The translations under genes were made by a program, and so were the position numbers. The notes under the pieces are model-generated. The model saw only the letters and a program-made list of their open reading frames with translations. It had not been told where the DNA came from and searched no databases. Source: Plantactinospora alkalitolerans (lineage in GTDB: Bacteria > Actinomycetota > Actinomycetes > Mycobacteriales > Micromonosporaceae). Taken from it: DNA of 62,609 nt. Where the stretch lies: NCBI RefSeq assembly GCF_015690345.1, contig NZ_JADPUN010000377.1, forward strand, positions 1 through 62,609, read 5' to 3'. Shown one piece after another: positions 32,508 through 40,700 of this stretch; the first letter of the stretch is position 1, and each line of letters starts with the position of its first letter.

Positions 32508-33218
32508 TCAAGCTGGTTTGTCGGGTGCGCCGATGCGTTTTGTGTCCAACTCACTCGTGTTGGCCGAGAGATCCTCGATGCCCATCAGGCCGTCCTCGAT
32601 TGCCCGAGCCATCAGCGCGGCTTTGGTGGGTGCGGGGCGGCCGGCGCTGGCGTACCGTACCCGAGCGCGCTCGATGTAGGTTTCGAGGGTGCTCACGGAG
32701 ATGCCGAGGGACCGGGCCGCCATAGATTTCGAGCGTGATCCGCACCAGGCCCGCAGTGCGTCGATCTCCCGCGGTGGGAGTTGGGGGCGGTTCGGGTCGT
32801 CGTCGGCGGCGATAGCGCCGCTGAGGGACGGCGGCGTGTATGACAGGCCCTGTGCCGCCGCGCGGATGGCAGCGACCAGGTGCTGCGGTCCTTCGTTTTT
32901 GGTCACGTAGGCCAGGGCGCCGAGGTCGATGCATTTGATCGCGGTCTTGCTACTGGCGTCCTGGGTGAAGACGACGACGTGGCGGCGGGACTCGTTGAGT
33001 CGGCGCAGTTCGTTGAAGGCCTGGCGGCCGTGCTGTAAGCCGAGGTCCAGGATGACCACGTGGGCTTGTGCGCCGGGCCCGGTCCACGCAGCGCTGATCT
33101 TGGTAGCGTGGTCGACGATGCGGATCGGTGGTTTGGCCTCGTCGCACCAGACCCGGATGCCGACGGGTATGACCTCGTGGTCGTCGATGACTACGGCGGT
33201 GATGACGTTGTCGTCCAC
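32508..33218 (-). CDS. LuxR/NarL-type response regulator (236 aa)
   Basis: The GTG at 33218 overlaps the end of the upstream kinase-like gene by 28 bp. The receiver domain has the acidic pair in AVVIDDHEV, the phosphoacceptor aspartate in VVILDLGLQ, and the lysine in AYVTKNEG. A C-terminal HTH follows (LPPREIDALRAWCGSRSKSM, SLGISVSTLETYIERARVRY). It should act as the output of the membrane kinase pair encoded just upstream, binding DNA in the cytoplasm. The 35473-35507 repeat ahead of the operon is a candidate target. Confidence 0.87.
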   Translation of the reverse strand: MDDNVITAVVIDDHEVIPVGIRVWCDEAKPPIRIVDHATKISAAWTGPGAQAHVVILDLGLQHGRQAFNELRRLNESRRHVVVFTQDASSKTAIKCIDLGALAYVTKNEGPQHLVAAIRAAAQGLSYTPPSLSGAIAADDDPNRPQLPPREIDALRAWCGSRSKSMAARSLGISVSTLETYIERARVRYASAGRPAPTKAALMARAIEDGLMGIEDLSANTSELDTKRIGAPDKPA

Positions 33219-34312
33219 TGTGCCTCCACCCAGGTGAACCTGTCTTCGCTGAGGCTGTTGACCCGTACTGCGGAGCCGCCGTCGGCGGTGTCGACCGGTG
33301 CGCAATCGGCGACGACGTTGACCGACACCACGCCTGGGGTGCCGACGACAGTGATCCGCGCTTCGGAGATGGCCGTTGACATGGCCTTGACGATCGGTTC
33401 GGTGAGTGCCCGCCGGATCGGCACTGGCATCTCCGGCCAGATACCACGGGTCTCCAGGTCGACGACCACGCCCTTCCGGCCGGCCACGTCCGCGGACTGC
33501 GTCAGCTCGTGGACGAGCGGGTCGGCAGCCGTGTCGGTTTCGGCGAACAGTCGACGCATCCGCGCCGCCTCGACGGCGCACCGGTGCTGTGCGTCCGTGG
33601 CTTCCAGATCGATGGTTCGTTCGGCTAGAGCCTGTAGCAGCGGGCCGGCTGACTCGTACAGGTCGGCGAAGCGGCGTTGCCGGTGTGCATGGACCTCAGC
33701 CTCGATGGCATTGGCGGTCCGGGCCTGCTCGGCTTGCTGGGACGCGCGGTCTGCGGCAACGGCGACCCGCCGTAGCGCGAGAGCGGCCATGCCGCTGGCG
33801 AGTGGGTATCCGATGGTGCCCAGCGAGCCGGCCGCCAGGTTGAGCAGCACATCGCTGGTGGCTGGGCCGGTGACGAGTACCTTGACGACTGTGCACGTCT
33901 CGTGGATGGCCAGGAATGCGACGAGGTACCACAGCGACCGGCCCAGTAGCAGGATCGCGGCCGTCCATCCGAGCGCGCCGAAGATCCAGTCGGCGGCGGA
34001 TACGGTCGCCCCGGCCGGCAGGAACGCCCGGGAGAGCAGTGCGGCACCGAATACCGCAGCGAGTGCCGCCCAACGAATCACGGGCCAGGCCCTGTGTCGC
34101 ACGATGAGGACGGACTCGGCCGCGACGACTGCCAGCAGGGTGCCGTAGGCGAGTAGTTGTGGCCACAGCGGCTGATAGACGTGCAAGTGGCGGATGAAGC
34201 TGAGCGGGAGCAGCAGGACCGTCGCGGCGATCGCGAGCACGGCCAGCCTGAGGCCTCCCAGCAGTTGTCGTGTGGTGCGTTCGAGGCTCTCGCTTGTCGA
34301 GGGCTTAGGCAT
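33191..34312 (-). CDS. Degenerate histidine-kinase-like membrane protein (373 aa)
   Basis: The ATG at 34312 overlaps the kinase gene's stop by 8 bp; a longer frame to 34462 would run inside that gene. Several membrane helices are visible (LRLAVLAIAATVLLLPLSFI, LLAYGTLLAVVAAESVLIV, WAALAAVFGAALLSRAFL, IGYPLASGMAALAL), then a coiled helix region (ALRRVAVAADRASQQAEQAR). The C-terminal domain has the order of a GHKL ATPase (ALTEPIVKAMSTAISEARIT, VVSVNVVADCAPVDTADG), but no phosphorylatable His box, no clear N-box asparagine and no G-rich lid. It is probably a pseudokinase partner of the neighbouring kinase. Confidence 0.8.
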   Translation of the reverse strand: MPKPSTSESLERTTRQLLGGLRLAVLAIAATVLLLPLSFIRHLHVYQPLWPQLLAYGTLLAVVAAESVLIVRHRAWPVIRWAALAAVFGAALLSRAFLPAGATVSAADWIFGALGWTAAILLLGRSLWYLVAFLAIHETCTVVKVLVTGPATSDVLLNLAAGSLGTIGYPLASGMAALALRRVAVAADRASQQAEQARTANAIEAEVHAHRQRRFADLYESAGPLLQALAERTIDLEATDAQHRCAVEAARMRRLFAETDTAADPLVHELTQSADVAGRKGVVVDLETRGIWPEMPVPIRRALTEPIVKAMSTAISEARITVVGTPGVVSVNVVADCAPVDTADGGSAVRVNSLSEDRFTWVEAQWTTTSSPP

Positions 34313-35459
34313 GGCGCCACTCCAGCCGTACGAGGGTGCCATGGCCCGTGGCGGATTCGACGACGGCGACTCCACCGACTGCGGCGACCCGGGCGATGAT
34401 CGACTCGCGGACGCCGCGTCGGGTGCTAGGCACTGTGGCAGGGGCGAACCCTCGGCCGGCATCGTGGATCTCGACCCGGACTCCGTCGGCCAGCCTGGTG
34501 ACCGACAGGGTCGCCGAGGTCACGCCGGAGTGGCGTGCGGCGTTGGTCAGCGCTTCGCCGGCGGCGTCGGCGAGCGAGTGCGCGACCGTCGGGTCGAGAG
34601 GCATCCGCTCGTCAGCGATCCACCGCACGTGGAGCGGGATGACGTCGACCATGACGCGAAGCAGGTCGATCAGGTCCGACTGGGCCGGGATCACATTGCT
34701 GCGCAAGGCACGGAGGAACTCCAGGTCGCGCGCGGCGCGTTTGCTCAGCAGATTGGCCACAGATCGGGTCTGCCCGAGGCCGGCCAGCAGCAGTGTCGTG
34801 GCGGACGTGTCGTGCAGTTTCCGGTTGGTGAACAATTCGTCAGCCCGGATTCTGGCCGAGACCTCGCGCTCACGGCTGGCCTGCGCCGCGTCGGCGACCG
34901 CCGCGTCGGCCTGCGCACCGCCGCGGCGAACCAGGGTCCACAACAGCCGGGCAAGTGCGGTGATGACCAGCGACCAGCAGGCGGTGACGAGCCCGTCGAT
35001 CACCGCGCCGTCCGGTCGACCGACCGCAGTGCCGGTGACCATGCCCGCCGCGACGGCGAGCGCTATGCAGCCGCCGAGTAACCAGCGCTCGTAGTACTGG
35101 TAGGCGACGCACGCGAAGGTGCAGAACGGCACGACCCACGACTTGCCGGTGCTCAGCCACGTCTGTGGCACGGTCCACGGCGTGGCGAGCGCCAGTCCGG
35201 TCAGGACCAAGCCGTCGACAACTGTGGGCCAGCGTAAACGCGTCCGGATTACCACCGGCGCATATACGACGCTCCACAGGCCGACGGCCGTCCACGCGAG
35301 CACGGCGGCGGCCCGGGTGGACGGGCCACCGGCGGCCGCGACTGCAACAGCGGCCGCGACCGGCAACGTGGTCAGTCTGATGACCACTGCGGTCCGTCGG
35401 CCGGCGCGGCGCAGACCAAGGGTCGCGTCACCTTCCACAATTGGCACAGTAACGTGCAT
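34305..35459 (-). CDS. Membrane sensor histidine kinase (384 aa)
   Basis: Multi-helix membrane N-terminus (AVVIRLTTLPVAAAVAVAAA, AWTAVGLWSVVYAPVVI, LGGCIALAVAAGMVTGTAV), then a dimerisation helix with KLHDTSATTLLLAGLGQ, where the histidine is the likely phosphorylation site. A GHKL ATPase domain follows (LADAAGEALTNAARHSGVTS with the N-box, VEIHDAGRGFAP, and a C-terminal GHGTLVRLEW). This is the HisKA_3/NarX-like class that pairs with LuxR regulators. The ATG at 35459 is preferred because the earlier frame runs into the intergenic operator. It is first in a three-gene overlapping operon. Confidence 0.87.
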   Translation of the reverse strand: MHVTVPIVEGDATLGLRRAGRRTAVVIRLTTLPVAAAVAVAAAGGPSTRAAAVLAWTAVGLWSVVYAPVVIRTRLRWPTVVDGLVLTGLALATPWTVPQTWLSTGKSWVVPFCTFACVAYQYYERWLLGGCIALAVAAGMVTGTAVGRPDGAVIDGLVTACWSLVITALARLLWTLVRRGGAQADAAVADAAQASREREVSARIRADELFTNRKLHDTSATTLLLAGLGQTRSVANLLSKRAARDLEFLRALRSNVIPAQSDLIDLLRVMVDVIPLHVRWIADERMPLDPTVAHSLADAAGEALTNAARHSGVTSATLSVTRLADGVRVEIHDAGRGFAPATVPSTRRGVRESIIARVAAVGGVAVVESATGHGTLVRLEWRHA

Positions 35460-35472
35460 CGAGCGGCTTCCT

Positions 35473-35507
35473 GTCGGTCGATCAACCGACAGAACCAGTC
35501 GGTTGAT
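35473..35507. promoter_or_regulatory. Candidate operator with three half-sites between divergent genes
   Basis: A perfect 10-bp inverted repeat ATCAACCGAC-N7-GTCGGTTGAT (35481-35507) is preceded by a third half-site GTCGGTCGAT (35473-35482). It lies 14 bp upstream of the kinase start and 19 bp before a divergent short frame. Spacing and symmetry fit a dimeric regulator such as the LuxR-type protein of this operon. Confidence 0.65.
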
Positions 35508-35525
35508 GATGCAATATCTGATCGC

Positions 35526-35666
35526 ATGGATTACTACGCGATGATCGGCCGGTTTCGCCGCACCGGCCACTCCTTGATCGTATTGCTGACGGCCGGGATG
35601 ATCATTTTCGCGGCCGGTGCCGCGTATGCTGCCACAAGGTCGCACCGAATAGATCCTCTGCAGTAG
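35526..35666 (+). CDS. Possible 46-aa membrane peptide
   Basis: The frame from ATG 35526 encodes one membrane helix (SLIVLLTAGMIIFAAGAAYA) flanked by basic residues. There is no clear ribosome site; a longer version could start at 35454. It is divergent from the kinase operon and next to the operator, so it might be a small co-regulated membrane peptide. Evidence is limited. Confidence 0.35.
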   Translation: MDYYAMIGRFRRTGHSLIVLLTAGMIIFAAGAAYAATRSHRIDPLQ

Positions 35667-35760
35667 CTGTTGCGAATTGAGGGGTGAACACCCGACCCGC
35701 ACTCCCTGAAAGTCGCCACATACTTTCTCCCACCACGCAATGACCGGAAAGGACGTGGAG

Positions 35761-36189
35761 ATGGCTATTAAGTCCGGAATCCCAGCACTGACGAAACGCG
35801 CACTGCTCATGATCCGCGTACTCCTGGCCGCGCTGGCCCTGACGGCCGGATGGCTCGTCGTCGCCGCACAGCCAGCCGCCGCGAGCGCCTCCGGATGCAC
35901 CTACGGCGGTCGGCCCGTCGACCGCTGCGTCTACGTCAACGGCAGCGGCACCTATGTGAACTACATCGTCGGGACGATCCGCTACACGACCGGGCAGTAC
36001 CTGGAGATCGAGGTCTGGGGCGATGGGGTCTACTACCGCGGTCACGGCGACCCCACGACACCGTCGGACACCACCCAGGTCCGGCTGAACATCAATCGCA
36101 ACCTCGGCAACGGCACCTGGGTGTGCGTCGCAGCCCGGTGGACCGACGGCAGCCAGGTCTCACCCGCCTGCGTGCAAATCAAACGCTGA
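35761..36189 (+). CDS. Small secreted protein (142 aa)
   Basis: A signal peptide of about 43 residues has a basic start (MAIKSGIPALTKRALLMIR), a hydrophobic core (LLAALALTAGWLVVAA) and a cleavage site after AAASA. The mature part has four cysteines (SGCTYGG, DRCVYVNG, WVCVAARW, PACVQIK) that could form two disulfides, and beta-strand-like Tyr/Thr-rich stretches. ATG 35761 is favoured by GGAAAGGA upstream; 35740 is possible. It pairs with the secreted protein downstream, and both may be targets of the divergent two-component system. Confidence 0.75.
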   Translation: MAIKSGIPALTKRALLMIRVLLAALALTAGWLVVAAQPAAASASGCTYGGRPVDRCVYVNGSGTYVNYIVGTIRYTTGQYLEIEVWGDGVYYRGHGDPTTPSDTTQVRLNINRNLGNGTWVCVAARWTDGSQVSPACVQIKR

Positions 36190-36194
36190 AGCCC

Positions 36195-36223
36195 GGCCGG
36201 CGGACCACCCCGGTCCGCCGGCC
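36195..36223. terminator. Perfect 12-bp hairpin after the small secreted gene
   Basis: GGCCGGCGGACC and GGTCCGCCGGCC flank ACCCC. It starts 6 bp after the stop and ends 28 bp before the next GTG, so it terminates or attenuates between two secreted-protein genes. Confidence 0.82.
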
Positions 36224-36250
36224 GCCCCAATCCCCGAGAGGAACCTGACC

Positions 36251-37294
36251 GTGAGAAGGATCAGTCGCCTCGCGACCACAATCGCCGTCCTCATCGCCAT
36301 CGCCACAGTGCTCACATCACTGCCCGCACACGCCGGCACCGGCCTGGTCTACCAGGCCGTCGACGCCGACAATGACCCATACAGCGGCATCTACCTGCGC
36401 GACGGCACGAGCATGGGCAACGTACGCCGCATCACCCAACGCTACATGTACTACGGCAACTCATTCGAGCTGATCTGCGGCATGAACGGCGAAGCCGTCG
36501 GACCATACAACAACCGTCGCTGGCATAAGGTCACCGTCCTCAACGGCCCGGCGACCGGGCAGGTCGGCTGGATCGCCGACCGGTATGCCAACACTCCCAA
36601 CACAGCCAACCAGCCCACGCCCGGCGAGCCCGAGTGCGACGCCAACGGCAACCCGCCAGCCATTCCTCCGCCGGCCACGTACGACGGCTCCGTGTATTTC
36701 GAATCAGACCGCGCTGGCGACGAGTCATCGCCGGCGTCGATACACCGGGCGTTCAACCAGTGGACCAGCACAACAGCCTGCAACGCCGCCAACGCTAACG
36801 GCTTTCCGTCATGGCAGGCCCCGAACAACAAGTACATCACCACAGCGGCCGGCTGGAGCCTCAGCCGTCTCGGACCGGTGTACATGCTCGAGGCGACCCA
36901 GAGCAATCCCGGCGGCGGGCGATGGCAGGAGATCGACTACATCCTGTTATTGGACCCGGGCAACCACGCCGACCTGGTCAGCAACGCCTGCGATACGCAA
37001 AACAACCGCGGTCAGCTGTTCACCAAATGGCTCAAGGCGAACCCGAACGCCAAGCTCGTCGTGCTCGCTGGAGCGCGGACCGGCGAGAGCAGCCATCGCG
37101 GCATCCAGACGCTGTACTTCGACTACCTGCGCGCCAATGGCGGCCCACGCGACCGCGTACTCGTCTGCAACTACGACGGCATGGCACACCAGACGGTGTA
37201 CAACAATTTCAAAGGCGCCATGACCAGCCCGCCGACACTGCCACTCGACCACAGCGACTGCCCAGGCACCGAAAACTGGGCATGGCACCCGTAG
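36251..37294 (+). CDS. Secreted protein with SH3-like N-terminal region (347 aa)
   Basis: The GTG at 36251 follows GAGAGGAAC. The signal peptide (TTIAVLIAIATVLTSLPAHA) is cleaved near residue 28. Residues about 45-115 look like an SH3-type cell-wall-binding fold (YLRDGTSMGNVRRI, RRWHKVTVLNG, GQVGWIADRYANTP). After a proline linker, residues 145-347 form a separate domain with SIHRAFNQWTSTTACNAANA, DYILLLDPGNHADLVSNACD and NPNAKLVVLAGARTGESSHR, of no recognised enzyme class. It acts outside the cell. Confidence 0.75.
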   Translation: MRRISRLATTIAVLIAIATVLTSLPAHAGTGLVYQAVDADNDPYSGIYLRDGTSMGNVRRITQRYMYYGNSFELICGMNGEAVGPYNNRRWHKVTVLNGPATGQVGWIADRYANTPNTANQPTPGEPECDANGNPPAIPPPATYDGSVYFESDRAGDESSPASIHRAFNQWTSTTACNAANANGFPSWQAPNNKYITTAAGWSLSRLGPVYMLEATQSNPGGGRWQEIDYILLLDPGNHADLVSNACDTQNNRGQLFTKWLKANPNAKLVVLAGARTGESSHRGIQTLYFDYLRANGGPRDRVLVCNYDGMAHQTVYNNFKGAMTSPPTLPLDHSDCPGTENWAWHP

Positions 37295-37330
37295 TCTCAC
37301 CCCACCAGGCCGGGCCCAGCCGCACAACAC

Positions 37331-37387
37331 CCACACGCCTGCTGAGTTCTGCCAACGGTGTCGTTGGCAGACTCGGCAGGCGTGTGG
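37331..37387 (+). terminator. Long intrinsic-terminator-like hairpin
   Basis: CCACACGCCTGC-T-GAGT-T-CTGCCAAC pairs with GTTGGCAG-A-CTC-G-GCAGGCGTGTGG around a GGTGTC loop, with only two mismatches. It lies 37 bp after the secreted protein's stop. The rest of the gap to 37704 shows no gene. Confidence 0.88.
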
Positions 37388-37704
37388 GACCCAGGCAAGA
37401 CACTGTCCGGCCACGTCGCCCCAGAATCCATGCGCGGATCTGACACGACGGCCCGACTACGATTTGCCACGCCAGATGCGCGAGGTCCTTAATAGACTCA
37501 TTCATCTGCCGAGAAGAGTGCGCCGAACTCATGCCGGCTAGGACAGCAATGCCGCTCCTTGAAGGGACGCGGCGGAGAGGCATTTCTATGTGCGACCGAC
37601 TCAATCTGCATACGCTCGATGGCAGCAGGAGCAAGGCAGCCCTTCAGCCCTGGAACGCCCTGTAGAACCCTGACCGAGATCGCCCTCAGCGGGATTCCCG
37701 AACG

Positions 37705-40700
37705 TCAGCCCTGAGGGCTGTTGGGTCGACGACACTCGGCTGCCATGCCGGCGGCTATCTCCGGCCGGATCTTCGCCAGTTCCGGGAGGCAGTCATGCCA
37801 GTCCCCGACGCACAACGCGTCGGCCATCATCCGGACCCCGTTTAGGGCGTCGGCCCGGGCCGCCACCTGTGCAAGGTGCTTGGTGTCGGGAACGCCGCCC
37901 GAGGAAAACAGGGATCGGGCCAGGGCCTCGGCTTCAAGTAACAAGTCCGTGGACTCCTGGCCCGGGATGATCTGCCCGATCAGCTTGGCGGCCTCAGCGA
38001 GGGCGACGCTCCGGTTGCCCGGCAGCGGGATCGAGCGGGCCGTCGTCACGGCACGGCGGCACGCCGCCTGTGCCTTGGCGGAGTGCCCACATGCCTCGTG
38101 AGCGCGAGCGACCGCGGCTAAGGCTTCCATTCGCCAGCTGGGGTCCGGCACGGAATCGGCAAGGCGGTCGGCATGGTCGGGACGAACCGGTGCATAGGCC
38201 GCGGCGACCCGGGCCATGGCCCGCGACCGTGCGGCCAAGTCGACGGTGGCGTCCAGCCCGGCCTCCGCTTCGGCCGCCAACGTCGCGGCGGCATCGACTT
38301 GTCCCGCCACTGCTCGAACGCCGGCGATCTCGGCCAGGAGCAGGATCCTGCCGTCGCCGTCGTAGGAACCCCGGACGACTCGCTCCGTCTCCGCCGGGTC
38401 AACCGTCGCCAAAAGAGGCACGGCTCGCTGATATGCCGTGAATCGCTGCTTCGTGTCTTCAATCGACCTCACCGCTGCGATGGCGGCTTGTAGCAGTTCC
38501 TCGGCGGTGGCCTGATCGCCAGATTGTGCGGACGCGGCCGCTATGTGTGCCAAAGCGGCCCCTCGTATTCCGAGGTCGTCGATCGCCAGCGCCAGTATGC
38601 GGGCTTGCTCCGGGTCACCCGTAACCGCCATCGCGGTGACGATGTCCGCACAGGCCTGGTCATCCTGGACGCTGCGATTCACCAGCCGGGTGCACGTCTC
38701 GGCCCGCACCATCAGATCGGCGGCGGTGTCAGGGTCACCGTGGCGTACGGCCGTAGCCGCCAGGCGCGCTAGTGCCTGCGCGCGGGGGCCCGGTTCGGTG
38801 ATCTCCTCAATCGAGGCCAGCGCCCTGATCGCGGACTCGGTGGCCGCGCGGGTGTCTCCGGCCGCGGCTAGCACCGATGCCGCCTCGGCCAGTATCCGCG
38901 CTTGGAGGCCAGGGGCCGCCACTGAGTCGGCCAGCCATTGTGCCCAGCGTGGGTCGGCTGCGGCAAGTGCCGGCATCGCTTCCACCAGCACGGCCGATCG
39001 CCGATCCACGGTGGGGATCGCTTCCGCCGAGTCCAGAGCCTTTCGGAAGTGCCTGGTCGAACCCTCCCGGTCTCCGATGGCTGCGAATGCCGCCGCAACT
39101 TCGGCGAGCGCCCTCACCTGATGATCGGCCGGCATCGCGCCCTGGGCGATCCTTTCCGCGAGGTTGGCATTGACGCGTGCCTGCTCGAGGCGTCCCGCGT
39201 GGCTGAAGACGATGGCCGTCCTGGCCAATACCGTGCACCGGCTCAGTGGTTCCTCGGGCGCGCCGATCGGCGATAAAATCTCCTCGGCGAGGTGCGTCGC
39301 CTCAGTGGCTGCGGGGGCCCCCGCAGCCGCCATCTCCGCCAGAGCCGTCGCGCGGCGGGCCGGGTCTTCGATCGACCGGGCCAGAAGGTCCGCATGCGAC
39401 GGCCTCTCCAGGAGGATCCATGCTCCGGCGAAAGCGGGTGGCAACTGCTCATTTCGTCGGCGGAGGCGGTCGCGGTCGACAGCGAGCCGGAGCAGCACGT
39501 CGAGATCGAGATCGCCCGCCGCAGCGGCCACGGCGGTGGTGGTGGCAATCTCCATCAACGCGAGGTTGTCGCCGCCGGTGAGGTCGAGCAGCCGATCCTG
39601 GCGGCGACGGTCGCCGGCCAGGGCGATCATGCGGGACACATCGCCGGTCGACTCCAGCAGACGGAAATAGGAGCCGAGAAGGTACTCAGGCGTGTCCGCC
39701 GGCCAAGCCCGCTCCCGGAAGTCGTCCGCCCAGGCGTGCAATCGCTCGCGGTACGTCGCCAGCCGTTGTTCGCCCAGGTAGCGGACGGCGGTCGTCATGA
39801 GCTCCTCGTGCGCGAGTAGATAGACCGTCGAATCAGGCCGTATCCGACCGGCTCGGGCCGCGAATGTCCGACCCGACACTCCGGCCAGCTGCTCTTCGAT
39901 CTCCCAATCCGTTCGCCCGGTAAGGTACGCCAGGTCTGAGATCGACAATCCGCCGGCCGCGGCGACCAGCTGGCCCAGCACGTCCTGGTCAGCGGCGGTG
40001 CCGACCAGCAGGCGTCGGAGTTCGCTCTGCGCGCCACGCCTAATCACCGCCGCATGCGCAGAAGACTCAAGATTACGCACGATTGATTCGTTGCGTAGGG
40101 GATGGTCGTGGGGGACATCGGCCGGAAGTGGCGGGTTCGGCCGGCTGGTGACGATCACCCGCATACCGGACGGCGGCCGGTTCGGCAGCGACGCGGCAAT
40201 GCTCCTGACGTCAGGCCCCGGGGCGACTCCGCGGTCCTCATCCAGACCGTCGACCACTAGGACCAGACGACGCCCCTCGTTCCTGCTCTTCTCGGCCGCG
40301 CGGTGCAACGTCGATGCGAAAAGGGCGGCCTTCAGGGTAGCGGTCACCACCGGCATCGGCTCGCCGAGGAGGACCGCAAGTTGTTCCAGCACAGCTTCCA
40401 TGAAGGCATGCACGTCGTCTTGAGCGGCCAAGCGGGCCGTCACGAAGAAGGCGACCAGGTCGACTCCGGCCGGCGGGTGCTGTGCGAATGACGCCATCAG
40501 CGCCGACTTTCCCGACCAGGCGGAGCCCAGCAGCAACAGGTAGCTGTTGCGGCCCGGTTCGGTCGCGAAAGCCGCCAGCTCCGCCAGCTCCTGTTCCCTG
40601 GCAATCAGCTCGGTGGGCGCGATGTTCCTGATCAGTTGCGCGTACGCCGAGCTAACTTGAGACTCCCCGGCCAGCTCACCTCGATCCGAGCCGGTGTACA

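Noticed and set aside
35454-35544. Longer frame upstream of the small peptide, starting at 35454
   Set aside because: Its first codons run through the three-half-site repeat and have no ribosome site, so this part is better explained as an operator.
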